From Acidobacteriaceae bacterium (GTDB lineage: Bacteria > Acidobacteriota > Terriglobia > Terriglobales > Acidobacteriaceae), in the NCBI GenBank assembly GCA_003164255.1, contig PLST01000461.1, positions 4,139 to 41,086 on the forward strand: a stretch of 36,948 bases of DNA, given 5' to 3'. The notes beneath the pieces were generated by a model. That model was given only the letters and a program-made list of their open reading frames with translations. It had not been told where the DNA came from and ran no database searches. The first letter of the stretch is position 1, and each line of letters begins with the position of its first letter. Positions 18,722 to 27,972 of the stretch are shown in pieces. Both the position numbers and the translations under genes were made by a program.

Positions 18722-20119
18722 ATGTCCATAAGCCAGCTGAAGAAACCCGGTCGCGGTGTGCCCAAGCGCTACCTGCTTGTGTCGTGGGTATTGGTATTGA
18801 GCGCCGTTGCCTTCATGGATCGCACCAATATTTCGATTGCCGGTGTATCGATCTGCCGGGAATTCGGAATAGATAACGCACATCTCGGCTGGATTTTCAG
18901 CGCATTCCTGATCGGCTACGCCTCGTTCCAGATTCCCGGCGGAGTCCTTGCACGCCGCCTTGGTCCGCGCCGTGTAATCGCGATCGGCGTGATATGGTCG
19001 GGGCTCTTTACCGCTCTGACCGCGTCCATTCCGCGGGGCATCCGCGGGGCGCTTTTCCTGCTGGTTCTTATCCGGTTCTCCCTGGCGGCAGGCGAGGCCA
19101 TCACGTATCCGGCGGCAAACCAATTTGTCGAGAGGTGGTTTCCGATTGAAGAGCGAGGCAAGGCCAACGGCATCATCTTTGGCGGCGTCGGGCTCGGATC
19201 GGGACTTACGCCGCCAATCATGACGGCCATCATGTTGCACTACGGGTGGCGCGCTGCATTTTGGTTCAGCGCAGTTGTGGTTTTGCTGGCGGGAACCATA
19301 TGGTACCTGGTAGCACGCGATACGCCGGAAGAGCATCCCTGGGTGCGCGCTGGGGAACTCGAAGTCATCGTCAAGGGCCGCGGCGACGCCGGGAGGCAAG
19401 CGGACAAACTCGCCGTGGCTGCAGCTTCAGGAGCAGAGGGGAAGCGGAGGGTACCGTGGAGCAGAATACTTCGAAGCAAAGAGATTCTCGCCCTGACGGG
19501 AAGCTATTTTACGTTCGGTTACGTGGCCTGGATTTTCTTTAGCTGGTTTTATATCTATCTGGTTCAAGTGCGCGGCCTGAATCTGAAGACCAGCGCGGTC
19601 TACTCCATGTTTCCCTTTATCGCCATGACGCTTGGCTCTCTTACCGGCGGAGTGGCCAGCGACTGGCTCTCGCGCCACATCAGCTTGCGCGCCGGCAGGT
19701 GCTTTCTGCCTGCCTTCGCCTTGGCCTGCACGGCGCTTCTGCTTTCCGTCGGGTCGAGAGCGCACGATGCTCAGACTGCCACTCTTGTTCTCGCGTGTGG
19801 AGCAGGGGCCTTGTATCTGTCGCAGAGCAGCTTCTGGTCGGTCACCGCCGATTTCGCGGGGCAATACTCCGGGGTTGTGTCCGGGACTATGAATACCGGC
19901 TGCCAGTTGGGTGGCGCCGTAACTGCATCGCTCACGCCCATGATTGCCGCTCACTTTGGTTGGGGGGCATCTTTTCTGACTGCGACCGTGCTTGCTGCTC
20001 TGGGCGCAATTGGTTGGCTCATCGTCAATCCCTCGGCGCGGCTCGATGGCCTGGGGCATTCGGCGCCGCGACTGACCCATGTTACCGAACCAATGATCTC
20101 CGCAGGAGCGGACTTATGA
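18722..20119 (+). CDS. MFS transporter, ACS (anion:cation symporter) / sugar-acid type
   Basis: 465 aa, multiple hydrophobic helices; 'VAFMDRTNISIAGVSICREFGIDNAHLGWIFSAFLIGYASFQIPGGVLARRLGPRRVI' and 'RWFPIEERGKANGIIFGGVGLGSGLTPPI' are ACS/hexuronate-galactonate transporter-like. Confidence 0.88.
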   Translation: MSISQLKKPGRGVPKRYLLVSWVLVLSAVAFMDRTNISIAGVSICREFGIDNAHLGWIFSAFLIGYASFQIPGGVLARRLGPRRVIAIGVIWSGLFTALTASIPRGIRGALFLLVLIRFSLAAGEAITYPAANQFVERWFPIEERGKANGIIFGGVGLGSGLTPPIMTAIMLHYGWRAAFWFSAVVVLLAGTIWYLVARDTPEEHPWVRAGELEVIVKGRGDAGRQADKLAVAAASGAEGKRRVPWSRILRSKEILALTGSYFTFGYVAWIFFSWFYIYLVQVRGLNLKTSAVYSMFPFIAMTLGSLTGGVASDWLSRHISLRAGRCFLPAFALACTALLLSVGSRAHDAQTATLVLACGAGALYLSQSSFWSVTADFAGQYSGVVSGTMNTGCQLGGAVTASLTPMIAAHFGWGASFLTATVLAALGAIGWLIVNPSARLDGLGHSAPRLTHVTEPMISAGADL

Positions 20120-23100
20120 AAGTCGTATTACTGATTGTGATCTCGATTTCCTGCGTGGTGAGTGGCTATGGGAGTTCGGTGTATCCCACACGTCTCGACG
20201 ACCCCGCCGCCATTTATCTAACCCCCGAGGACTTTCACGTTCAAGGCGACGGGAAGGCGGATGACAGCTTGGCCGTCCAAGCTGCCATCAACAAGCTCCA
20301 GGAGACCCGGGGCGAGGGAATTGTCTTTATTCCCGAGGGCCGCTACCGGATTACGAGGACCATTTATCTCTGGCCCGGCATTCGCATGATCGGGTACGGC
20401 AGCCATCGCCCTGTCTTTGTTCTTGGCGAAAACACGCCGGGTTATCAGGATGGCATCGCCTACATGTTCTTCTTCGCAGGTGCGCGTCCTAACTCCGGAA
20501 CCGTTATTCAGGGGGGCGTTCCACTGCTGGGCTTCCACATGCCGCCAACGCCTCCAGGAGTTGTTCCGCCGGACCATGCAGTGCCCGACGCCAATCCCGG
20601 CACCTTCTATTCTGCGATGAGCAACATCGATTTTGAAATTGGGCCTGGCAATGGGGGCGCTGTGGCGATCCGCTTCCATGCGGCTCAGCACACCTATCTC
20701 AGCCACATCGACTTCAATATTGGCTCTGGATTTGCCGGCATTCACGAGGTTGGCAACGAGGCCGAGGATCTTCATTTTCACGGCGGCAAGTTTGGCATAA
20801 TGGCCCGTAAACCTTCGCCGAACTGGCAGTTCACTCTCATCGATTCCACCTTTGACGGTCAGCGCGAAGCCGCCATCCGCGAGAACGAAGCGGCACTCAC
20901 TCTGATACACGACGAGTTCAAAGATGTACCTACAGCTGTCTCCATCGATCCGCACTATTCCGATCAGCTTTGGATATCGGACGCGCGCTTCGAGAACATT
21001 TCCGGCCCCGCCGTTCTCATCAGCAACGAGAACAGCCGCATGACCGAAGTGAATTTCGAAAACATTGTCTGCAGTCATACTCCGGTCTTTGCAAAATTCC
21101 GCGAGAGCGGACGGGAGTTTCGCCAAGCCGCAGAAGCTTATCAGGTGAGTGTCTTTTCCCACGGTCTCAGGCTTGAGTCTCCAGGGGCATTGGCGGCATT
21201 CCATACCAGTTACCAGGCGACGCCGCTTGCGATGCTTCCGCCGGCTGTGCCACCGGCCATTCGACCGCTGCCGGATGCATTACAGTGGGTCAATGTCCAC
21301 ACCCTCGGTGTTCAGGGCGATGGACACAGTGACGACACGGCCGCGCTGCAAAAGGCGATCGACCATCATCGCGTACTCTACTTTCCCAGTGGCCGCTATC
21401 TTCTGCGGGACACTCTTACTCTGCGCCCAGACACCGCCCTGATCGGCCTCCATCCAAGCACGACACAGTTTGACCTGCCCGATGGAACGCCGGCGTTTCA
21501 GGGGCCCGGCACTCCCAAACCGCTCTTGCTTGCTCCTGCCGGCGGCGCCAATGTTCTTGTTGGACTGGGCATCTACACCGGTGGGCTGAACAGCCGGGCC
21601 ACGGGCCTGTTGTGGCACGCGGGCAGGGAATCCCTTGTCGACGATGTTCGCTTTCTGGGCGGCCACGGCACCAATGCGCCGGATGGCTCCCGGATAAATC
21701 CCTATAACAACACGCACACGGCCGATCCCGATTTGCATCGTCCGTGGGACTCGCAATACCCAAGCCTTTGGATCGATGGCGGCGGTGGAACCTTCGCCAA
21801 CATCTGGACTCCCGATACCTTTGCTCAAGCCGGCATCCTGATCTCCAACACCACCGTCCCCGGCTTTGTGTACGAGTTGTCGAGCGAGCACCATATGCGT
21901 GCGGAAATCCAGATAAGGGATGCACACAATTGGCAGATCTACGCCCCTCAGACAGAAGAGGAGAGCGGCGAAAGCGGACATGCCTCATCGCTCGAAATCG
22001 ACCGGTCGAGCAATATCACCATTGCCAACTATCACGGATATCGCGTCACTCACATGGAAGAGCCATTTCCCTACGCGGTGCGCGTGTCGGATTCCAGAAA
22101 TATTCATTTCCGCAATGTGCATGTCGACGCCAACTGTTCCATCGTCATCTGCGATGCCTCGGGCGCATGTCGTCAGTTGGTGCGTTCCAACAAAGTTCCG
22201 TTTGAAGATGCGATCGTAGACCAGACACTGCACGCGGTGGTTCGCGATCGCGAGTTTGCTTACCTAGATCTCTCCGACAATCAGGCAAAACCCGCGTCCC
22301 ACCCCGTTTCCAGCTTCACTGAAATAGGCTCCCAGCCCGAACTTCTGGCCACCGGCTTCTTCAACATCTCCGGAGCCGCCGTCAACTCCGCTGGCGACCC
22401 TTACTTTGTTGACGCCCATTTTCAGCGTATCTACCGGTGGTCGCCCAAGTCGCGGAACGCCGTTGTGGTTCGTGACGCCCCGCTCGATCCCGTCAATCTC
22501 GTCTTCGACAAATCCGACAACCTTGTGGTTCTCTCTTCCGGCGGCAAAGATCTCACAGCCTATGCCTTCCGGCCGGATGACGCGGAACAGCAACTCACTC
22601 TTCTTCAACCCCAGCCCGCCAGTAACCACCCCGGACGGACGGCTGCGCTTCCGGTCGACTATTGGTTCAACGGGGACTTTGCCAATACGTTGTCAGCCAC
22701 ACAGCCGTACACCTACACCACTCTCGAGGGGATGTTCAGGAAGGGGCTCGGAGGCCGCAAAGCTCTCGAATTTGTCTCCCCGGATGGCAGCCTGTTCATT
22801 CCGACTGACCCTGCGCTTGTGCAGGGGGAACCATACTTCGGCACCAAATGGGCGCCCGTTCTCGAGGCCTACGGCCTGGTGAAGGGAAATCCCGGCGAGA
22901 CGTTCTATGCAACAAACGAGGCTGAACAACGGACCTATCGCGGAACACTCAACCCCGACGGCACTCTTTCTAATATAGCCACCTTCGTCGAGCGGGGCGG
23001 AGAGAGCCTTGCTCGGGACGCCGAAGGTAAGGTCTATATCGCCGCCGGACAAGTCTTCGTTTACTCACCTAAGGGCGAGCCACTCGGCACAATAACAACT

Positions 23101-23199
23101 CCAGAGCGCCCACACGATATTCTCTTCGGTGGTCCGGACCATCGGACACTGTATCTGCTCTCGGATCACTCTTTGTATTCTGTCCGCATTCGACCTTAA
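20116..23199 (+). CDS. Secreted double beta-helix (Pectate_lyase_3/GH55-like) protein with C-terminal SMP-30/gluconolactonase-like propeller
   Basis: ATG 20116 overlaps the MFS TGA (ATGA); MKVVLLIVISISCVVSGYG signal. Two beta-helix starts: VQGDGKADDSLAVQAAIN...IFIPEGRYRI-type and VQGDGHSDDTAALQKAID...LYFPSGRYLL. C-terminus 'GESLARDAEGKVYIAAGQVFVYSPKGEPLGTITTPERPHDILFGGPDHRTLYLLSDHSLYSVRI' is SMP-30-like. ORF 19699..23199 over-extends the start. Confidence 0.8.
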   Translation: MKVVLLIVISISCVVSGYGSSVYPTRLDDPAAIYLTPEDFHVQGDGKADDSLAVQAAINKLQETRGEGIVFIPEGRYRITRTIYLWPGIRMIGYGSHRPVFVLGENTPGYQDGIAYMFFFAGARPNSGTVIQGGVPLLGFHMPPTPPGVVPPDHAVPDANPGTFYSAMSNIDFEIGPGNGGAVAIRFHAAQHTYLSHIDFNIGSGFAGIHEVGNEAEDLHFHGGKFGIMARKPSPNWQFTLIDSTFDGQREAAIRENEAALTLIHDEFKDVPTAVSIDPHYSDQLWISDARFENISGPAVLISNENSRMTEVNFENIVCSHTPVFAKFRESGREFRQAAEAYQVSVFSHGLRLESPGALAAFHTSYQATPLAMLPPAVPPAIRPLPDALQWVNVHTLGVQGDGHSDDTAALQKAIDHHRVLYFPSGRYLLRDTLTLRPDTALIGLHPSTTQFDLPDGTPAFQGPGTPKPLLLAPAGGANVLVGLGIYTGGLNSRATGLLWHAGRESLVDDVRFLGGHGTNAPDGSRINPYNNTHTADPDLHRPWDSQYPSLWIDGGGGTFANIWTPDTFAQAGILISNTTVPGFVYELSSEHHMRAEIQIRDAHNWQIYAPQTEEESGESGHASSLEIDRSSNITIANYHGYRVTHMEEPFPYAVRVSDSRNIHFRNVHVDANCSIVICDASGACRQLVRSNKVPFEDAIVDQTLHAVVRDREFAYLDLSDNQAKPASHPVSSFTEIGSQPELLATGFFNISGAAVNSAGDPYFVDAHFQRIYRWSPKSRNAVVVRDAPLDPVNLVFDKSDNLVVLSSGGKDLTAYAFRPDDAEQQLTLLQPQPASNHPGRTAALPVDYWFNGDFANTLSATQPYTYTTLEGMFRKGLGGRKALEFVSPDGSLFIPTDPALVQGEPYFGTKWAPVLEAYGLVKGNPGETFYATNEAEQRTYRGTLNPDGTLSNIATFVERGGESLARDAEGKVYIAAGQVFVYSPKGEPLGTITTPERPHDILFGGPDHRTLYLLSDHSLYSVRIRP

Positions 23200-23345
23200 T
23201 TGGTGCAGACAACATTGAACATGGGAAACTGTCAATCGCTGGAGAGGACTGGCCTTGCCCTCAGAATGCGTATCTCTTAACCGGACGGATTTTGAGGATT
23301 GAATTCATCCCCGTCGTCGGGGCGGTGGAAACATGGGAATCGGCC

Positions 23346-23633
23346 TCATCGGATTCCAAGGATTGTGGGAAGGGCTGAAAACGGCACGATCGTTTTCCGG
23401 GCTTTCCATAAGCCGTCATGTCCATGGCCTGCCTCGATCGCCGCGAACTCCTGGGCGGCGATCTTTACTGCTGCATCCATCCAGTCTCTCGCGAACTGCG
23501 GTGGGCTTTTATGGTGCAGCGTTGAGTGCATGCGTGTTTGGTGACACCACACGAAGCGGCGCCAAGAGACGAATCCGACTAATGTTCTTGAGGAATTGCC
23601 GTTGATCGCGCAAATCAGTGGCCACACACTCAT
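23346..23633 (-). mobile_element. Possible IS3-type transposase (OrfB) C-terminal remnant
   Basis: Minus-frame peptide VWCHQTRMHSTLHHKSPPQFARDWMDA (about 23469-23552) resembles the IS3-family C-terminal pattern 'YN..R.HSTL...SP.QF..DW'. No inverted repeats or full transposase seen. Confidence 0.45.
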
Positions 23634-23639
23634 CGCTCA

Positions 23640-24143
23640 GTGCAAACTGGGAGCAACAGAGTGGAGCGAACGGTCACGCTGATCGGGCTTGGATTGAAGG
23701 AGGATTATCGGATCGGCATGATCGATATCGTAGACATCAACGCAGACCTGTACGCGTTTGCGGGTCCCGGGCATTGGAACGATCCTGACATGCTGCAGAT
23801 CGGCAATGGTGGCATGACGCCGGTGGAATATCGAACCCAGTTCAGTATGTGGGCCATGATGGCTGCGCCTCTGATGGCGGGCAACGATCTTTCGGCTATG
23901 TCGGAAGATACAAAGTCGATCCTGATGAACAAGGAAGTGATAGCTGTTGATCAGGATCCGCTGGGCGAAGCCGGTCGTCGGGTTTGGCAAAATGGGAATC
24001 TCGAAGTATGGTCACGCAATCTGACTGGTGGGTATCGCGCCGTAGTCTTGTTGAACCGGGGAACGGCGGCCGGCATCATCACCGTGCATTGGGCGGACAT
24101 CGGATACCCTGACTCATTGAATGCCCAGGTTCGCGACCTGTAG
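23640..24143 (+). pseudogene. C-terminal remnant of a GH27 alpha-galactosidase-like gene
   Basis: LYAFAGPGHWNDPDMLQIGNGGMTPVEYRTQFSMWAMMAAPLMAGNDLSAMSEDTKSILMNKEVIAVDQDPLGEAG is characteristic GH27 sequence; no N-terminal catalytic half upstream. Confidence 0.85.
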
Positions 24144-24392
24144 AAGGCAAGAGAAATGGGCAGCGTGAAGAGTTATTATACAGCCGAGGTTGCTTCGCAC
24201 GGTGTTGTCATGCTGACAGTCATGCCATAGCATCACGAGTCGGCCCACATGCCTTTTCTGTATGACATTGATTTCCAGCGATGCAGCACCTTTGCAGTGC
24301 AGAGGTCGCGGCCGAACCGGAACAGACATCTCGAAACGAAGCAAAGAGAAGTACGGCGGCTCGATTTCAACTCAATCCATCAAGAGGTCACC

Positions 24393-27300
24393 TTGGCAAA
24401 TCAATACAAATCGCTTGCTTCTCGTGCAGTAAGGCTCGGAAAATCCACAGTTACCTCCATGCTTCTGGGAATCATTTTTGTTCCACTCGAGAATGTGGTT
24501 CATGCCCAGGCCCGGGCGTTCATGGGATCGATCACGCTGCCAACTTATCAAGAAGGCCCACCGGATCCAAACCCGCCCTTCGACGCTTATGCACCCGAAG
24601 GCTCCAATTATCCCTATACTATGCGAACCAACCTGACCGGCGCAAAGGTGGAACACACGTGGCGTGCGGTCATCCTCGAAAACGAGTATTTGAAATGCAC
24701 AATCCTGCCTGACTTAGGCGGACATATCTACACTTGCGTGGATAAGATCAGCGGAAAGCCGATGTTCTATGAGAATCCAACGATCAAGAAGGCGAAAATC
24801 GGTCACCGCGGGGCCTGGGCTGCTTTCGGTCTCGAGTTCAACTTCCCTGTTTCGCATAACTGGGTGTCACTTTCACCGGTTGACTTTGCCTACGCGACCA
24901 ATACGGACGGCAGTGCTTCGGTGACGGTCGGAAACATCGACCGGCCCTACGGGATGCAGTGGACGGTTGAACTGGTGCTCCGGCCAAAGTCCGCGCTTCT
25001 CGAAGAGCATGTTATCCTCTACAACCGTAGCGACGTGCGTCATCGTTACTACTGGTGGGACAACGCCGCAGTGCAAGTGTGGGATGACTCACGCATCGAC
25101 TATGCAATGAAGTTTGTCGCTTCGCATGGCTTTACGGATGTGTATCCTTGGCCGAATCTCCGCCCGGGCGGAAGAGATTTCAGGTTTATCGCGAACCAGC
25201 TAGACGGCCCTGTCTCCTACTTCGCGCATGGAAGCCATGAGACGTTCATGGGTATCTGGAACCCGAAGACGGATACAGGCACGGCGCAGTATTCCAAGTA
25301 CGAAGACCTTCCTGCAAGGAAAATCTGGTCGTGGGGAGTTGATGCCGATGGGTTGGCGTGGAGGACAGCGCTCTCCGATAACCAGAGTGCCTATGTCGAA
25401 GTGCAGGCCGGACTCTTTCGCAATCAGGAAACGTATTCGTTTCTAGATCCTGGCCAGACGATTAGCTTTACTGACTATTGGATGCCCGTGCGCGGAACCG
25501 GTGGGATTTCGCGTGCGAATGAGGCAGGCGTGGTCAAGCTCGACGTGCAGGACGCACAGCTTACGGCTCGCCTGAATGTGAATGCGCCAATCGCTGCAGC
25601 GGAAATTTCGCTCGTGGAGGGCAGCCGGGTTTTATGGCGTGAAAAATCCAATCTGGACCCTGCGAAGACTTGGACAAAAACAATAGGCCTGCAGGATTCA
25701 ACATCCGCCGTAACGTTTGAGCTTAGAAATCGGGACGGTCACTCGCTCCTGCGACAAACGGAGGGCGAGTATGACATGGACCCCACGAGCTCGATCAAAC
25801 CCGGGCCGCAGGCCGCTTATGTGATGCCCGGGCCGGAGCAGCGATCGGAGGATGACTGGTTGCAACTCGGCACAGACCAAGAGCTCAATGGAGAGGTCGT
25901 GCGGGCGATGACAACTTATGAAACCGCGCTGAACAAGTATCCCCGAGGATTTTCCCTGGAAGTGGCAGCGGGGCGGCTGGCCACAGCGCTGCAAAGATAT
26001 GCGGAAGCAGTTCCATGGCTCGAAGACGCGCAAAGCCGGGGCACGGCCAATTCTGTTGTGGCCTATTATCTGGGAATCGCTGAGGAGGGGTTGGGGAATC
26101 CGCGTGCGGCAGAAACTGCGTTTGAGATTGCGTACCGTCAGTCTTCGATGCGAGCGGCAGCCGGCATAAAGCTGGGCGAGTTAAAGGCGCGTGAAGGAAG
26201 ACTTCAGGCCGCACTCGACTTCTTCAAGACCGCTGTGGATGCCGATCCGGAGAACGGCCTAGCGCAAGAACAGTTAGAAGCTGTTACGCGTGCATCCGGG
26301 GCTGCAGCGGACGCTGATAAAGACGCTCACCGGGCCCTGAGAAAGTCTCCCACCAGCGATTTCCTCAAGGAAGAGCTTGGCATTACGGATGTGGGGCATC
26401 TCGCCGCCGATCCGTACCGTGTGCTGCGCGTCGCTGCACAGTATATGGACCTTGGGCTCTATCAAAAGGCCTTCAACGTCCTGACCCCGAATTACAAGCC
26501 GGTTCCTGAGGATGAAATTGAGCCCGGCTCTGTACTTCCACAGGACCATGCTCTCGTGATGTATTACGCCGCATACTGTCGCATGAAGCTTGGCGAAAGT
26601 CGGCGCCATGATTGGGAGGATGCGTCGAAGCTCTCGACGAGCCTGGTGTTTCCTTCGACGGAGACGGATCGTATCGTGTTGGAGGCAGCGCTCGATGAGA
26701 ACCAGGCAGATGCTTCAGCACACTACCTGCTGGGAACACTGCTTTTTTCCAAAGGACTATTCGATGACGGCATGAAGCAGTGGGGCGATGCGAAGGCTAT
26801 CGCGCCAAACAAATCCGTAGTCGACGCGGATTTGGGGAATGCATGGCTCCTGATCAAGCACGACATGGTGCGCGCAAAGCAGGCCTTCATTGAAGGGTCA
26901 ACGAGTGATCCCGGCAACGCGGACATCTACATTGGCCTGGACCAGGCGATGAGCCTGACTTCGTCGCCCGCAGCAGAGCGCGCGACCATGCTATCGCGCT
27001 ATCCTCACGCGGACAGCCCGCAATCCACAATGCCGGTAAATCTGGTTTATCAGCTTGCACTGACGCGGGCGGAAGCGGGTCAGTACGACTCGGCATTCGC
27101 CCTCTTCAAGGACCGATTCTTCGCCCGCGAAGAAGGAGGAATTTCCTCGGACCAGGTACTGTTTGAAGTAGAGTTGATGCGGGCCGAAGCGGATGCGGCA
27201 TCCGGAAACTGCGAGCCAGCCGAGGCCTTTCTGATCAAGGAAGCTTCTTCGCCGGAAACAACCAAAGCATCTCGGACGCTTTTCAAGATGGCTGGGATCG

Positions 27301-27656
27301 CGCGGCAATGCGGCAAAACAGAGCAGGCGCAATCGCTCCTGAAGGAGGCCGGAGTCACGACACCATCGTCTGAAAACCTTCCGTGGATAATCCAAGCTGA
27401 TGAGGCACTCGGCACTGGGGATATTGCGCAGCTTAAAGCGGAGCTCAGCGGAACCATTCCCTCGGCGGAACGTCTGACCGAGATCGGCACCTACAGCAGC
27501 CGCCGCTGGTACGCGATCGGCTTCGACCAAGCCACACTTGGCAACGTTGCTCAGGCTGAGACATCATTCCGGAATGCATTTCTGCTTCCTGATTCTTTTA
27601 TGTCACACCACCTCGCCCGCGCGGGGTTGGCCTCGCTGCAGTCAAGCGGCCGTTGA
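24393..27656 (+). CDS. DUF5107-type domain + tetratricopeptide repeat protein
   Basis: ORF 24249..27656; likely TTG start 24393 after AAGAGGT. 'YPYTMRTNL..AKVEHTWRAVILENEYLKCTILPDLGGHIYTCVDKISGKPMFYENPTIKKAKIGHRGAWAAFGLEFNFPVSHNW' matches DUF5107 style; C-terminal half TPR. Confidence 0.82.
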   Translation: MANQYKSLASRAVRLGKSTVTSMLLGIIFVPLENVVHAQARAFMGSITLPTYQEGPPDPNPPFDAYAPEGSNYPYTMRTNLTGAKVEHTWRAVILENEYLKCTILPDLGGHIYTCVDKISGKPMFYENPTIKKAKIGHRGAWAAFGLEFNFPVSHNWVSLSPVDFAYATNTDGSASVTVGNIDRPYGMQWTVELVLRPKSALLEEHVILYNRSDVRHRYYWWDNAAVQVWDDSRIDYAMKFVASHGFTDVYPWPNLRPGGRDFRFIANQLDGPVSYFAHGSHETFMGIWNPKTDTGTAQYSKYEDLPARKIWSWGVDADGLAWRTALSDNQSAYVEVQAGLFRNQETYSFLDPGQTISFTDYWMPVRGTGGISRANEAGVVKLDVQDAQLTARLNVNAPIAAAEISLVEGSRVLWREKSNLDPAKTWTKTIGLQDSTSAVTFELRNRDGHSLLRQTEGEYDMDPTSSIKPGPQAAYVMPGPEQRSEDDWLQLGTDQELNGEVVRAMTTYETALNKYPRGFSLEVAAGRLATALQRYAEAVPWLEDAQSRGTANSVVAYYLGIAEEGLGNPRAAETAFEIAYRQSSMRAAAGIKLGELKAREGRLQAALDFFKTAVDADPENGLAQEQLEAVTRASGAAADADKDAHRALRKSPTSDFLKEELGITDVGHLAADPYRVLRVAAQYMDLGLYQKAFNVLTPNYKPVPEDEIEPGSVLPQDHALVMYYAAYCRMKLGESRRHDWEDASKLSTSLVFPSTETDRIVLEAALDENQADASAHYLLGTLLFSKGLFDDGMKQWGDAKAIAPNKSVVDADLGNAWLLIKHDMVRAKQAFIEGSTSDPGNADIYIGLDQAMSLTSSPAAERATMLSRYPHADSPQSTMPVNLVYQLALTRAEAGQYDSAFALFKDRFFAREEGGISSDQVLFEVELMRAEADAASGNCEPAEAFLIKEASSPETTKASRTLFKMAGIARQCGKTEQAQSLLKEAGVTTPSSENLPWIIQADEALGTGDIAQLKAELSGTIPSAERLTEIGTYSSRRWYAIGFDQATLGNVAQAETSFRNAFLLPDSFMSHHLARAGLASLQSSGR

Positions 27657-27712
27657 CCGTGAGTTGCTGAATACTGACCAGCGCGCCATGCTTTCGACTA
27701 TTTATGGATCAG

Positions 27713-27726
27713 TAGAAGCGCTTCTA
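27713..27726. promoter_or_regulatory. 14-bp perfect palindrome TAGAAGCGCTTCTA, LacI-family-operator-like
   Basis: Central AA-N-CG-N-TT geometry (AAGCGCTT) typical of LacI/GalR-family operators; lies between two convergent genes. Confidence 0.35.
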
Positions 27727-27972
27727 ATCTGGTACGGGGTCATGCCCGGGAAAGTTGAGCGCCCGGATGAAGAGTCTTCGAGCGGTCCGCTCATTTCAAT
27801 CGACCTCGACAGAATTCAATCTCGCCAGTTGTATCCAGGCTTTCCCGGTTCAAGCCGCGGGGGAACTGTCTTCGGAGGAACTTGTCTGCCGGAACCGGAT
27901 ATTTCGCGACCTATTCCCACTTAAGCAAACGGATAAACCAGTCATCACAGGTTCACGGGAGGCAGGCCTAAA

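Noticed and set aside
19699-20115. 5' extension of the 1166-aa ORF
   Set aside because: Overlaps the MFS gene in another frame; the ATGA-coupled ATG at 20116 begins a proper signal peptide.
20218-21204. 328-aa minus-strand ORF
   Set aside because: Antisense to the beta-helix gene; no recognisable motif or RBS.
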